From positions 47,275 to 111,274 of the forward strand of contig JAPSLC010000010.1 in the NCBI GenBank assembly GCA_031181345.1: a stretch of 64,000 nt of DNA, in the 5' to 3' direction. Made by a program: the position numbers and the translations under genes. Every line of letters begins with the position of its first letter. The stretch's first letter is position 1. Positions 26,756-37,423 of the stretch are shown here, piece after piece. The notes beneath the pieces were generated by a model. The model made no database searches. It was given only the letters and a program-made list of their open reading frames with translations, and was not told the origin of the DNA. The DNA is from Cupriavidus sp. GTDB taxonomy: Bacteria; Pseudomonadota; Gammaproteobacteria; Burkholderiales; Burkholderiaceae.

Positions 26756-27300
26756 GTGGCACGGCCTTATTTCCCGCCTGTAGCGGTCGAGGGCGAGCTC
26801 ATCGATTTCGCACACTTGGAGCCGTTTTCTTTGGAAGTTGAAAGCGGCCTCGCCAAAAAAAGACCCTTCGCATGCACGTCACCTTTTCGAATCATTGCTT
26901 CACGAAAAGGTGCCTGGATGCGATGCCTGACCCCAGACAACCCATCTTCGATGGCACCACGGACCGGCCACGTGCGTTTTGCCCGGTGCGTTACCGCCTG
27001 TCCCGCAAGCTTCCCAGCGTGATCCATGCGCTCAATCACCCGAAGGCGAAAGTCTGGCAGACGTCGTCACGACGTAACTGGGCCTACTCGATGACCGTAG
27101 AGGACCCCAAAGGTCCATATCACGTGTTCTTTGAAGTCCGCCGACCCGGGGGAGACCGGAGGCAGTCTCAGGATCTGAATCTGGTCGTGGAGAGCGCCTA
27201 CCACCAGACCGAAAGGGCGCCGGTCCTTCTTGGTTCCATCGGCTTTGTCCTGCTTTGCGGAAAGGTGTACCTGGGTCACCCAGTCGCGACCAAAAGGTAG
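26756..27300 (+). pseudogene. conserved hypothetical protein split by a frameshift at A7
   Basis: I read this as one gene of about 181 codons. It starts at GTG 26756, with AAGGA seven bases upstream, and runs in one frame to 'SLEVESGLAKK'. At the run of seven A (26855-26861) the sensible reading moves back one base and continues 'KTLRMHVTFSNHCFT'. It then runs through 'FCPVRYRLSRKLP', 'RRNWAYSMTVEDP', 'YHVFFEVRRPGG' and 'DLNLVVESAY' to the stop at 27300. The downstream part alone is open from ATG 26872 (142 codons). The gene could be broken, an assembly error, or expressed through slippage on the A run. The function is unknown; a hairpin terminator follows at once. Confidence 0.7.
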
Positions 27301-27309
27301 GCGGACAAT

Positions 27310-27336
27310 AAAAAAGGCGCCACTAGGGCGCCTTTC
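27310..27336. terminator. hairpin terminator after the frameshifted gene
   Basis: AAAGGCGCC and its complement GGCGCCTTT close a five-base loop ten bases after the stop at 27300. The T run is short on the plus strand and longer (six or more) on the minus strand, so it may work in both directions. The rest of the 320-base gap to the RpiR gene holds promoter and operator motifs near its right end. Confidence 0.8.
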
Positions 27337-27502
27337 TGTACAGCAGATCCGGACACCACTTTCGACCCGCCTTGCGCGAGTACGGCTTTCGCCGCTGGGA
27401 AGCGCTCAATCTCATCCGGTCAGTCGCTTCGATCCAGGCAATCTAAACGAGTTGGGCAGCACAGTCAATGACAGCAGGGAGCGAAGCCGCCAAATAGATG
27501 CA

Positions 27503-27568
27503 GGGTAAACCCTTGCTCTCGTAAACTCTATTTTCATGGCACGGCTATTGCGTGTAAATTTGTTTACA
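27503..27568. promoter_or_regulatory. GTAAA repeats and TGTAAA-N4-TTTACA palindrome, candidate RpiR operator
   Basis: GTAAAC occurs at 27505-27510 and 27521-27526, sixteen bases apart, and a 16-base palindrome with half-site TGTAAA lies at 27553-27568. The palindrome sits directly after the sigma-54-like -12 element, about where transcription would start, so a bound protein would block it. The downstream RpiR regulator is the natural candidate for binding. Confidence 0.6.
27537..27552 (+). promoter_or_regulatory. sigma-54-like (-24/-12) promoter upstream of rpiR-iaaA-gsi
   Basis: TGGCACGGCTATTGCG matches the extended sigma-54 consensus TGGCACG-N4-TTGC at every fixed position. Transcription would begin near 27562, about 59 bases before the chosen start of the RpiR gene. 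No activator gene lies next to it; candidates would be encoded elsewhere. Confidence 0.65.
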
Positions 27569-27620
27569 TCGATAGCCGTTCGCCGGATGCACCAATTTGC
27601 GTCCGGCTCACCGCAGAGCC

Positions 27621-28646
27621 ATGACTGCTTCCCGTCCGGACCCGGCTGCCAAGCCGGCCGATTCCGCGCCAGACGCCATGCCCGAGACCACGGTCTCCCA
27701 GCGCATTGCGAAGGTGTTTCCGTCGCTGACGCCAGCGCACCAGCGCATGGCGGACTACGTGCTGGCGAACCCGTTCCGCGCGGCCACGATGCGCATCGAC
27801 GAGTTCGCGCAGGCGGTGCAGGTATCGGTGGCGACGGCGAACCGCTTTGCCCATGCGCTGGGCTTTGACGGTTACCCGCAGTTCCGCGCCGAACTGGTGC
27901 GCGGTTTCGAGGCCACGCTGGCGCCGGTCGAGAAGCTGCGCACCGAACTGGAGCGTCCGGCCACCGTCACGGAAATTATCGCGGCCTCGCTGGAAGAGAA
28001 CGAGCGCAACCTGCAGGCGACCCGCCGCGCGCTCGATGCCGATGCGTGCGAGCGCGCGGTGACGGCGATCCTCGAAGCCGAGCATGTCTATGTGCTGGGC
28101 TTCGGCGCCAGCGGCTATCTGGCAGGGCTGCTGCAGCATGGGCTCGACATGTACTGCCGCACGGTGATCACCGTTGCCGGCGTTGGCGGCGCGTCGACCG
28201 CGGCGCGGCAGCTGTTCAAGCTGACCAGCCGCGATCTGGTGATTCCGATCGCCTTTCCCCGCTATGTCTATGACAGCGTCGCGCTGACCGAACGCGCGCG
28301 CGCCCACGGCGCCCGGATCCTCGCGCTGACCGACGGCCCGACCTCGCCGCTCGCCCCATTCGCCGATATCGCGCTGTATGTCAGCGCCGGCCGGCAGTTG
28401 TCGCCGAACTCGGATGCGGCCGTGCTGGCGATGATCGAGGCGCTGTGCGGCGCGGTCGCGCACCGCGCCACCGGTTCGGTCAAGGCCGCCGCCGACATGA
28501 CCGAATTCGTGCTCCCGTGGCTGCATCACACCCATGCCGGCGGCGACTCCAGCCGCACGGCGGCGGCCGGGGACACGCAATCCAGGCCCCGACCTGGCAC
28601 CGGCAAGGCGCCACGGCGCCGACGGCCGGACACCGGCACCGAATAA
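27621..28646 (+). CDS. MurR/RpiR family transcriptional regulator
   Basis: This 341-residue regulator has the RpiR N-terminal helix-turn-helix (about residues 20-95, 'FPSLTPAHQRMADYVLANP', 'VSVATANRFAHALGFDGYP') and a C-terminal SIS domain that senses phosphosugars or related ligands ('YVLGFGASGYLAGLL', 'LTDGPTSPLAPFADI'). A Pro/Arg-rich tail of about 35 residues follows. ATG 27621 is chosen; an ATG at 27678 is an alternative. It precedes iaaA by 48 bases in the same direction and probably controls the peptide operon. Confidence 0.9.
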   Translation: MTASRPDPAAKPADSAPDAMPETTVSQRIAKVFPSLTPAHQRMADYVLANPFRAATMRIDEFAQAVQVSVATANRFAHALGFDGYPQFRAELVRGFEATLAPVEKLRTELERPATVTEIIAASLEENERNLQATRRALDADACERAVTAILEAEHVYVLGFGASGYLAGLLQHGLDMYCRTVITVAGVGGASTAARQLFKLTSRDLVIPIAFPRYVYDSVALTERARAHGARILALTDGPTSPLAPFADIALYVSAGRQLSPNSDAAVLAMIEALCGAVAHRATGSVKAAADMTEFVLPWLHHTHAGGDSSRTAAAGDTQSRPRPGTGKAPRRRRPDTGTE

Positions 28647-28694
28647 CGCTCCCGAGCCTTACCGAATTGCCTGCATGCGGGCGGACCAAGCACC

Positions 28695-29699
28695 ATGAAC
28701 GTAGAACGATCGACCTCCAAGCGCACTCCCGTGATCGCCATCCATGGCGGGGCGGGCACCATCACCCGCGCCGCGATGGACGCGGGAAAGGAAGCGCAGT
28801 ACATCGCCGCGCTCGAACACGCGTTGCACGCCGGCCAGCGCTTGCTGGCCGAGGGCGCCAGCGCCGTCGATGCCGTAACCGAAGCGGTACGGCTGCTCGA
28901 GGATTGCCCGCTGTTCAATGCCGGCAAGGGCGCGGTGCTGACCAATGCCGGCACCTATGAGCTCGACGCGGCGGTGATGGACGGCGCCACGCGCGGCGCC
29001 GGCGCGGTGGCCTGCGTCAAGCGGCTGCGCAACCCGGTGCTGGCGGCGCGCGCGGTGATGGAGCGCAGCGAGCACGTGCTGTTCGCCGCCGAAGGCGCCG
29101 AAGCCTTCGCGCAGGCGCAGGGGTTGCCGCTGGTCGAGGCCGATTACTACTACACGCCAGAGCGCCATGCGCAATGGCAACGCGCCCGTGCGGGCAGCGG
29201 CATGGCCTTGCTGGATCACGATGCCGCCACGCTGGCCGCCCGAGCCAACGCCGATGAAGCCGGCGCCGAGCCGCTCGATCCCGGCACGAAGTTCGGCACC
29301 GTCGGCGCGGTCGCGCTCGACCGTCAGGGCCGGCTCGCCGCGGCCACGTCCACCGGCGGCATCACCAACAAGCAGCTCGGCCGCGTCGGCGATACGCCGG
29401 TGATCGGCGCCGGCTGCTATGCCGACGAACTCGTGGCCGTGTCGACCACCGGCACCGGCGAGATGTTCATCCGCGCGGTGGCCGCCTACGACATCTCGGC
29501 GCGCATGCGCTATGCCGGCAGCACGCTGGAAGCGGCGACGCATGCGGTCGTGATGCAGAGCTTGCCCGCGATCCAGGGCCGGGGCGGGCTGGTCGCGATC
29601 GACGCGGCCGGCAACGTCGCGCTGCCGTTCAACACCGAAGGCATGTACCGCGGCCATGCCCGCGTCGGCGAGCCGGTCCACGTGGCGATCTACCGCTGA
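28695..29699 (+). CDS. iaaA: isoaspartyl peptidase / plant-type L-asparaginase
   Basis: This 334-residue Ntn-hydrolase is made as a precursor that cleaves itself before Thr202 in '[11 protein letters not shown]' to give alpha and beta subunits; the new N-terminal Thr is the nucleophile. Substrate-site motifs 'TSTGGITNK', '[12 protein letters not shown]' and 'STTGTGE' are present. It hydrolyses beta-aspartyl dipeptides and asparagine. In enterobacteria iaaA heads the gsiABCD operon, and the same order occurs here, which supports the assignment. Confidence 0.94.
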   Translation: MNVERSTSKRTPVIAIHGGAGTITRAAMDAGKEAQYIAALEHALHAGQRLLAEGASAVDAVTEAVRLLEDCPLFNAGKGAVLTNAGTYELDAAVMDGATRGAGAVACVKRLRNPVLAARAVMERSEHVLFAAEGAEAFAQAQGLPLVEADYYYTPERHAQWQRARAGSGMALLDHDAATLAARANADEAGAEPLDPGTKFGTVGAVALDRQGRLAAATSTGGITNKQLGRVGDTPVIGAGCYADELVAVSTTGTGEMFIRAVAAYDISARMRYAGSTLEAATHAVVMQSLPAIQGRGGLVAIDAAGNVALPFNTEGMYRGHARVGEPVHVAIYR

Positions 29700-29730
29700 C
29701 ACCATGCCCGCAGGTTTCGAGGAACACTCC

Positions 29731-31641
<1,911 letters not shown>

Positions 31642-31716
31642 GCCAACCCGGGCTGCAAGCCGTCAAGAGCCGATCCAGCCCGATCACCCTGCCAGTCTTA
31701 CCAAGGAGAATCGACA

Positions 31717-33285
31717 ATGATGCAAGCCAGTTTGTCCCGAAGTGGCGCGGCGCGCCTGTTTGCTGGCGGCCTGCTGATGGCCGCGTTCGCGGCCGGACCG
31801 GCCTTCGCCGCCAAGGAGGCGGTGATGGCGGTGGCCTCGACCTTCACGACGCTCGACCCCTACGATTCGAACGACACGCTGTCGCAGGCGGTGTCCAAGA
31901 CCTTCTACCAGGGCCTGTTCGGTCTGGACAAGGACATGAAGCTGGTCAACGTGCTGGCCGACAGCTACGACGTCAGCAAGGACGGACTGGTCTACACGAT
32001 CAAGGTCAAGAAGGGCGTCAAGTTCCACGACGGCACCAGCTTCGACGCCACCGCGGTCAAGGCCAATCTGGACCGCGTCACCGACCCGGCCAACAAGCTC
32101 AAGCGCTACACGCTGTTCAACCGCGTCGCGCGCGCCGAGGTGGTCGACCCGACCACGGTGAAGATCACGCTGAAGGAGCCGTTCTCGCCGTTCATCAACG
32201 TGCTGGCGCACCCGTCGGCCGTGATGATCTCGCCGACCGCGCTGAAGAAGTACGGCAAGGACATCGCCTTCCATCCGGTCGGCACCGGGCCCTTCGAATT
32301 CGTCGAGTGGAAGCAGCCCGACCATCTGCGCGGCAAGAAGTTTGCCGGCTACTGGAAGAGCGGTCTGCCCAAGATCGACACCATCACGTGGAAGCCGGTG
32401 GTCGACAACAACAGCCGCTCGGCCATCATGCAGACCGGCGAGGCGGACTTCGCCTTCAGCATTCCGTTCGAGCAGGCCGCGGTGCTCAAGGCCAGCCCGA
32501 AGGTCGACCTCATCGCCGCGCCGTCGATCATCCAGCGCTATCTGTCGCTCAATACGATGGTCAAGCCGTTCAACGACCCCAAGGTGCGCCAGGCGATCAA
32601 CTACGCGATCAACAAGCAGGCGCTGGCCAAGGTGGCGTTCGCCGGCTATGCGGTGCCGGCCGAAGGCGTGGTGCCGCCGGGCGTCGATTTCGCGGAGAAG
32701 CTGGGCCCGTGGCCGTACGATCCGGCCAAGGCGCGTGCGCTGCTGAAGGAGGCCGGCTATCCGAACGGCTTCGAAACCACGCTGTGGTCGGCCTATAACC
32801 ACACCACCGCGCAGAAGGTGATCCAGTTCGTGCAGCAGCAGCTGCAGCAGGTCGGCATCAAGGCCTCGGTGCAGGCGCTCGAGGCCGGCCAGCGCGTGGA
32901 GAAGGTCGAGAGCGTGCCCAAGCCCGAGGACGCCGGCGTGCGCATCTACTACGTGGGCTGGTCCTCGTCGACCGGCGAGTCGGACTGGGCGCTGCGTCCG
33001 CTGCTGGCGTCGGAATCGATGCCGCCGAAGCTGCTGAACACGGCGTACTACAAGAACGATCAGGTCGATGCCGATATCGCCGGCGCGCTGCGTACCACCG
33101 ATCGCAACGAGAAGGCCCGGCTGTACAAGGACGCGCAGCAGCGCATCTGGGCCGATGCGCCGTGGGCCTTCCTGGTGACCGAGCAGGTGCTGTATGCCCG
33201 CAGCAAGCGGCTGAGCGGCGCCTATGTGATGCCCGACGGCTCGTTCGAGTTCGAGAACATCGATATCAAGAGCAGCTCGCAGTAA
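31717..33285 (+). CDS. gsiB: dipeptide/glutathione ABC transporter substrate-binding protein (GsiB-like)
   Basis: This 522-residue periplasmic protein of the SBP_bac_5 family has a signal peptide ending near AFAAKE (residues 29-34). It carries family motifs such as '[21 protein letters not shown]', '[15 protein letters not shown]', '[10 protein letters not shown]' and '[17 protein letters not shown]'. AAGGAGAA six bases before the ATG gives a strong start. The wording is closest to GsiB, the glutathione receptor, but a ligand such as isoaspartyl or D-amino acid peptides would fit the neighbours better. Confidence 0.93.
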   Translation: MMQASLSRSGAARLFAGGLLMAAFAAGPAFAAKEAVMAVASTFTTLDPYDSNDTLSQAVSKTFYQGLFGLDKDMKLVNVLADSYDVSKDGLVYTIKVKKGVKFHDGTSFDATAVKANLDRVTDPANKLKRYTLFNRVARAEVVDPTTVKITLKEPFSPFINVLAHPSAVMISPTALKKYGKDIAFHPVGTGPFEFVEWKQPDHLRGKKFAGYWKSGLPKIDTITWKPVVDNNSRSAIMQTGEADFAFSIPFEQAAVLKASPKVDLIAAPSIIQRYLSLNTMVKPFNDPKVRQAINYAINKQALAKVAFAGYAVPAEGVVPPGVDFAEKLGPWPYDPAKARALLKEAGYPNGFETTLWSAYNHTTAQKVIQFVQQQLQQVGIKASVQALEAGQRVEKVESVPKPEDAGVRIYYVGWSSSTGESDWALRPLLASESMPPKLLNTAYYKNDQVDADIAGALRTTDRNEKARLYKDAQQRIWADAPWAFLVTEQVLYARSKRLSGAYVMPDGSFEFENIDIKSSSQ

Positions 33286-33431
33286 GCCGCGCAGCGCCGC
33301 CCGTCCCAGGTATGCGGGGGCGGGGCGGGCGGCCGGCGGTCTTTGCAGCCACGTTCATTGCCATTGTTGCAAGCCCCCCGGTGTCTGCACCGGTCGCCGA
33401 CCCCCGATCGGCGCAGACCCACGGAGTCGTC

Positions 33432-34352
33432 ATGTTGAATTACTTTTTGAAGCGCGTGCTGGGTGTGGTGCCGACGATGCTGATCGTGGCGGTGCTGGTC
33501 TTCCTGTTCGTCCATCTGTTGCCGGGCGATCCGGCGCGCCTCGCCGCGGGGCCGGAGGCCGATGCCGCCACCGTCGAGCTGGTGCGCAAGGACCTGGGCC
33601 TGGACAAGCCGCTGCACGAGCAGTTCGTCACCTTCTTCGGCAATGCGCTGCAAGGGGAATTCGGTACCTCGCTGCGCACCAAGCGTCCGGTCAGCGAGGA
33701 GATCGGCGACCGCTTCTTCCCGACGCTGTGGCTGACCGTCGCCTCGATGCTGTGGGCGGTGGTCTTCGGCATGCTGATCGGCATTGGCTCGGCGGTCTGG
33801 CGCAATCGCTGGCCCGACCGCATCGGCATGACGCTGGCGGTGTCGGGCATCTCGTTTCCGGCCTTCGCGCTCGGCATGCTGCTGATGGAAATCTTCTCGG
33901 TCCAGCTCGGCTGGCTGCCATCGATCGGCGCCGAAAGCTGGAAGCACTACATCCTGCCGTCGCTGACGCTGGGCGCCGCGGTGGCCGCGGTGATGGCGCG
34001 CTTTACGCGGGCCTCCTTCGTCGAGGTGCTGCAGGAAGACTACGTGCGTACGGCGCGTGCCAAGGGCGTGCGCGAGTCGCTGGTGGTCGCCAAGCACTGC
34101 CTGCGCAACGCGATGATTCCGGTCGTCACGATGATGGGCCTGCAGTTCGGCTTTCTGCTGGGCGGCTCGATCGTCGTCGAGAAGGTGTTCAACTGGCCGG
34201 GCCTCGGCCGGCTGCTGGTCGACGCCGTCGAGATGCGCGACTACCCGGTGATCCAGGCCGAGGTGCTGCTGTTCTCGCTCGAATTCATTCTGATCAATCT
34301 GGTGGTGGATCTGCTGTACACGGTGATCAACCCCACCATCCGCTACAAGTGA
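33432..34352 (+). CDS. gsiC: dipeptide/glutathione ABC transporter permease (GsiC-like)
   Basis: This 306-residue DppB-type permease begins [19 protein letters not shown], the usual first membrane helix, followed by the '[11 protein letters not shown]' loop. It carries the coupling helix '[21 protein letters not shown]' between its later membrane segments. About six membrane spans are seen. ATG 33432 begins the conserved N-terminus; the upstream open frame overlaps the gsiB end and is not coding. It is nine bases from gsiD. Confidence 0.94.
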   Translation: MLNYFLKRVLGVVPTMLIVAVLVFLFVHLLPGDPARLAAGPEADAATVELVRKDLGLDKPLHEQFVTFFGNALQGEFGTSLRTKRPVSEEIGDRFFPTLWLTVASMLWAVVFGMLIGIGSAVWRNRWPDRIGMTLAVSGISFPAFALGMLLMEIFSVQLGWLPSIGAESWKHYILPSLTLGAAVAAVMARFTRASFVEVLQEDYVRTARAKGVRESLVVAKHCLRNAMIPVVTMMGLQFGFLLGGSIVVEKVFNWPGLGRLLVDAVEMRDYPVIQAEVLLFSLEFILINLVVDLLYTVINPTIRYK

Positions 34353-34360
34353 GGCCGTCC

Positions 34361-35284
34361 ATGACCGAGCTATCGACCGTGGCCAACGAGGCCGCCGCGG
34401 CGGACGTGAAGGGCGCGGCGGCGCAGGCCGAGCCCGTCCGCACGCCCTGGACCGAATTCTGGCGCAAGTTCCGCCGTCAGCATCTGGCGCTGGCCGCCGG
34501 TGTGTTCGTGATCCTGCTGGTGATCGTCGCCGTGCTGTCGCCGCAACTGGTGCCCTACGATCCCGAGAACTACTTCGACTATGACGCGCTGAACGCCGGG
34601 CCGTCGGCGGCGCACTGGTTCGGCGTCGATTCGCTGGGCCGCGACATCTTCAGCCGGATCCTGGCCGGCACGCGCATCTCGCTGGCGGCCGGCTTCTTCT
34701 CGGTGATCGTCGGCGCCATCGTCGGCACGCTGCTGGGCTTGCTGGCCGGCTACTACGAGGGCTGGTGGGACCGGATCGTGATGCGGATCTCGGACGTGCT
34801 GTTCGCGTTCCCGGGCATCCTGCTGGCGATCGGCATCGTCGCCATCCTGGGCAACGGCATGGTCAACGTGGTCTTCGCGGTGGCGATCTTCAGCATCCCG
34901 GCGTTCGCGCGGCTGGTGCGCGGCAACACGCTGATGCTCAAGCGCCTGACCTATATCGAGGCCGCGCGCAGCATCGGCGCGTCCGACTGGACCATCCTGA
35001 TGCGGCATATCCTGCCGGGCACGATCTCGTCGATCGTCGTCTATTTCTCGATGCGGATCGGCACCTCGATCATCACCGCGGCCAGCCTGTCTTTCCTCGG
35101 CCTGGGCGCGCAGCCGCCGACGCCGGAGTGGGGCGCGATGCTGAACGAAGCGCGCGCCGATATGGTCACGGCCCCGCATGTGGCGATCTTCCCGAGCCTG
35201 GCGATCTTCCTGACCGTGCTCGCGTTCAACCTGCTCGGCGACGGGCTGCGCGACGCGCTCGATCCGAAGATCGATCGCCGCTGA
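34361..35284 (+). CDS. gsiD: dipeptide/glutathione ABC transporter permease (GsiD-like)
   Basis: This 307-residue DppC-type permease has a hydrophilic N-terminus of about 35 residues, a first membrane helix ('[20 protein letters not shown]'), then the '[21 protein letters not shown]' loop and the transport domain. The coupling loop '[20 protein letters not shown]' contacts GsiA. '[16 protein letters not shown]' is the typical end of the family. It pairs with GsiC to form the channel. Confidence 0.94.
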   Translation: MTELSTVANEAAAADVKGAAAQAEPVRTPWTEFWRKFRRQHLALAAGVFVILLVIVAVLSPQLVPYDPENYFDYDALNAGPSAAHWFGVDSLGRDIFSRILAGTRISLAAGFFSVIVGAIVGTLLGLLAGYYEGWWDRIVMRISDVLFAFPGILLAIGIVAILGNGMVNVVFAVAIFSIPAFARLVRGNTLMLKRLTYIEAARSIGASDWTILMRHILPGTISSIVVYFSMRIGTSIITAASLSFLGLGAQPPTPEWGAMLNEARADMVTAPHVAIFPSLAIFLTVLAFNLLGDGLRDALDPKIDRR

Positions 35285-35298
35285 CCGGGGACGTCGCC

Positions 35299-36360
35299 AT
35301 GCCGCACGAACCCTGCGTCGCGCCCGGCGTTCCGCCGCATATCGGCGATCTGCCGGCCGGCGCGCGCAATGCGATCACCGATGTGCCGGGCGTGCGCGTC
35401 GGCCATTGCACGCTGGCCGATGGCGCGTTGCAGACGGGCGTCACCGTGGTGCTGCCGCACGCCGGGGATCCTTATCTGGACAAGGTGCCCGCCGCGACCG
35501 CGGTGCTCAACGGCTTCGGCAAGAGCATCGGGCTGGTGCAGGTCGACGAACTGGGCGTGCTGGAGACCCCGATCGCGCTGACCAATACCTTTGCGGTGGG
35601 CGCGGTGGCGCAGGCGCAGATCCGGCAGGCGATCGCCTCGCATGCCGAGATCGGCCGCGGCTGGCCCACCGTCAATCCACTGGTATTCGAGTGCAATGAT
35701 GGCTATCTGAACGATATCCAGGCGATGGCCGTCGGCGAAACGCATTATCTGCAGGCCTGCGCCGCGGCCGACGTCGATGTTGCGCAAGGCGCGGTCGGCG
35801 CCGGGCGCGGCATGTCGGCGTTCGGCGTCAAGGGCGGCATCGGCACGGCGTCGCGTGTTGCCGGCCCATACCGCGTGGGCGCGATGGTGCTGGCCAACTA
35901 TGGCACGCCGTCGATGCTGACGGTGGCCGGCAGACGAGTCGGCCCGGAACTGTCGCAACGGCTGGCGGCGGCCTCTGCAACGGAGTCCGCGCCGGAGAAG
36001 GGCTCGATCATCATGATCGTCGCCACCGACGCGCCGCTCGATTCCCGCCAGCTCGGACGTCTGGCACGGCGTGCCGGGGCGGGGCTGGCGCGTACCGGTT
36101 CGGTCTACGGCCACGGCTCCGGCGATATCGCGCTGGCCTTCAGCACCGCGTATACCGTGCCGCACGACGGGGCCGCACCGATGCCGGCCGTCGCGATGGT
36201 CCACGAGGCCGCGCTCGATCCGCTGTTCCATGCCGTGGCCGACAGCGTCGAGCAGGCGATCCTGCATGCGCTGTGGCATGCCGAGACCGTCAGCGGCCGC
36301 GACGGCCATTGCCGCCAGCACTTGCTTGCACTGATGCCTGAACTGAAGTCCGACGATTGA
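35299..36360 (+). CDS. P1 family peptidase (DmpA-like L-aminopeptidase/D-esterase)
   Basis: This 353-residue Ntn-type peptidase is expected to cleave itself before Ser236 in 'EKGSIIMIVATDAP', giving a nucleophilic N-terminal Ser. 'ITDVPGVRVGHCTL' near the start and 'GAGRGMSAFGVKGGIGTASR' mid-sequence are family hallmarks. DmpA-type enzymes release N-terminal L-amino acids or hydrolyse D-amino acid amides and beta-peptides. It starts 14 bases after gsiD, so the imported ligand is probably its substrate. Confidence 0.92.
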   Translation: MPHEPCVAPGVPPHIGDLPAGARNAITDVPGVRVGHCTLADGALQTGVTVVLPHAGDPYLDKVPAATAVLNGFGKSIGLVQVDELGVLETPIALTNTFAVGAVAQAQIRQAIASHAEIGRGWPTVNPLVFECNDGYLNDIQAMAVGETHYLQACAAADVDVAQGAVGAGRGMSAFGVKGGIGTASRVAGPYRVGAMVLANYGTPSMLTVAGRRVGPELSQRLAAASATESAPEKGSIIMIVATDAPLDSRQLGRLARRAGAGLARTGSVYGHGSGDIALAFSTAYTVPHDGAAPMPAVAMVHEAALDPLFHAVADSVEQAILHALWHAETVSGRDGHCRQHLLALMPELKSDD

Positions 36361-36400
36361 ACTGCCCGCGCCGTCGCTCTGCTTGCCGCGCGCCATTCCC

Positions 36401-37231
36401 ATGAAGATCCTGATTTCCACCGATATCGAGGGCGTCGCCGGCGTCTTCCATCCCGAACAGACGCGCCCTGGCAACGGCGAGTACGAGCGCGCCCGCGTCT
36501 GGATGACGCGCGAGGCCGACGCCGCGGCGCGCGGCGCTTTTGCCGCCGGTGCCGAGTCCGTCTGGGTCAACGATTCGCATGGCGGCTTTCGCAACCTGCT
36601 GCCCGACCTGCTGGACCCGCGCGTGCGCCTCGTGCTCGGCAAGCCGCGGTATGCCGGCATGATGAGCGGCATCGAGCAGGGCTGCGATGGCGTGCTGATG
36701 GTCGGCTATCACGGCCGCGCGCAGGGACGCGGCATTCTGGCGCATACCATCAACAGCAGCGCGTTTGCCAGCGTGAGCCTGAACGGCTTCGAGCTGGGCG
36801 AAGCAGGGCTGTATGCCGGACTCGCGGGCGAGGCCGGCGTGCCGGTGCTGATGGCGAGCGGCGACGATGTCTTCGTCGAGGAAACGTCGGGGCTGTTGCC
36901 GTGGGTGCGCTATGTCGCCACCAAGCTCGCGCAGGGGCAGGGCACCGGAGACTCGATGACGCCCGCCGCGGCCTGTGAGGCGATCGCCGCGGCGGCGGAA
37001 GCCGCGGTCCGCACGCTGCGGACCGACCCGACTGCGGTGCGGCCCTTCACCATTCCGGGCCCTGTGGCGTGCCAATTGCGGACGCTGACGCCCGCGCATG
37101 CCGACCTGTTCTGCCAATGGCCCGCGCTGCAGCGGCTCGACGGCGTCACGCTGCGCTTCGATGCCGCCAGCGTGAACGACGCGGTGCGCATGCTCAACTG
37201 CCTGTCGGCGATGTCGTTCATGTTGCGCTAG
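36401..37231 (+). CDS. M55 family D-aminopeptidase (DppA-like)
   Basis: This 276-residue zinc peptidase matches the DppA family at its metal ligands: Asp8 and Glu10 in 'STDIEGVAG', His60 in 'VNDSHGG' and His104 in 'GYHGRAQG', with a Glu near 131-134 as the fifth. DppA proteins form decamers and release D-amino acids from peptides such as D-Ala-D-Ala. It closes the operon, 40 bases after the P1 peptidase. With IaaA and DmpA this gives three enzymes for peptides that ordinary peptidases cannot cut. Confidence 0.92.
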   Translation: MKILISTDIEGVAGVFHPEQTRPGNGEYERARVWMTREADAAARGAFAAGAESVWVNDSHGGFRNLLPDLLDPRVRLVLGKPRYAGMMSGIEQGCDGVLMVGYHGRAQGRGILAHTINSSAFASVSLNGFELGEAGLYAGLAGEAGVPVLMASGDDVFVEETSGLLPWVRYVATKLAQGQGTGDSMTPAAACEAIAAAAEAAVRTLRTDPTAVRPFTIPGPVACQLRTLTPAHADLFCQWPALQRLDGVTLRFDAASVNDAVRMLNCLSAMSFMLR

Positions 37232-37273
37232 CGGTGAAATGCCGCAGTGACCGTGTTGCAGCATGGGTATTCT

Positions 37274-37392
37274 CCTCTCTCCCGCTTGCGGGAGAGGGGC
37301 CGGGGGAGAGGGCAAGCGGCGGTCGCTATGTGGCCATCGTTCGAAACCACCTCCCTCTCCCCAACCCTCTCCCCCTGAGGGGGAGAGGGAGA
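37274..37392. repeat. REP-like inverted doublet (type A), copy 1
   Basis: Two GC-rich hairpin units face each other. The first, with a CTCTCCCGC stem at 37277-37296, has a GGGGGAGAGGGC tail. The second, with an 11-base CCCTCTCCCCC stem at 37365-37389, has the tail in the opposite sense. The same kind of pair occurs at 60048-60187. It lies between convergent genes and may stop transcription or stabilise the mRNA ends. Confidence 0.85.
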
Positions 37393-37423
37393 ACACCATA
37401 GAGGTTCGCCAGCGTCCGCGGCC

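Noticed and set aside
26194..26841. 215-codon plus-strand frame opposite the PfpI-like gene
   Set aside because: It is antisense to a gene with intact catalytic residues and shows no domain.
26855..26861. Canonical X XXY YYZ programmed -1 frameshift signal
   Set aside because: In the incoming frame the heptamer is C AAA AAA, so the P-site tRNA cannot re-pair fully, and no clear stimulatory stem was found just downstream. Slippage remains possible but a dedicated signal is not shown.
28647..28694. Separate promoter or second RpiR operator before iaaA
   Set aside because: The 48-base gap has no TGTAAA-type palindrome or promoter-like pair, so co-transcription with the RpiR gene is simpler.
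37274..37392. CRISPR-like repeats
   Set aside because: Only two facing hairpin units with no regular spacers; they are REP-type elements, and no cas gene is present.
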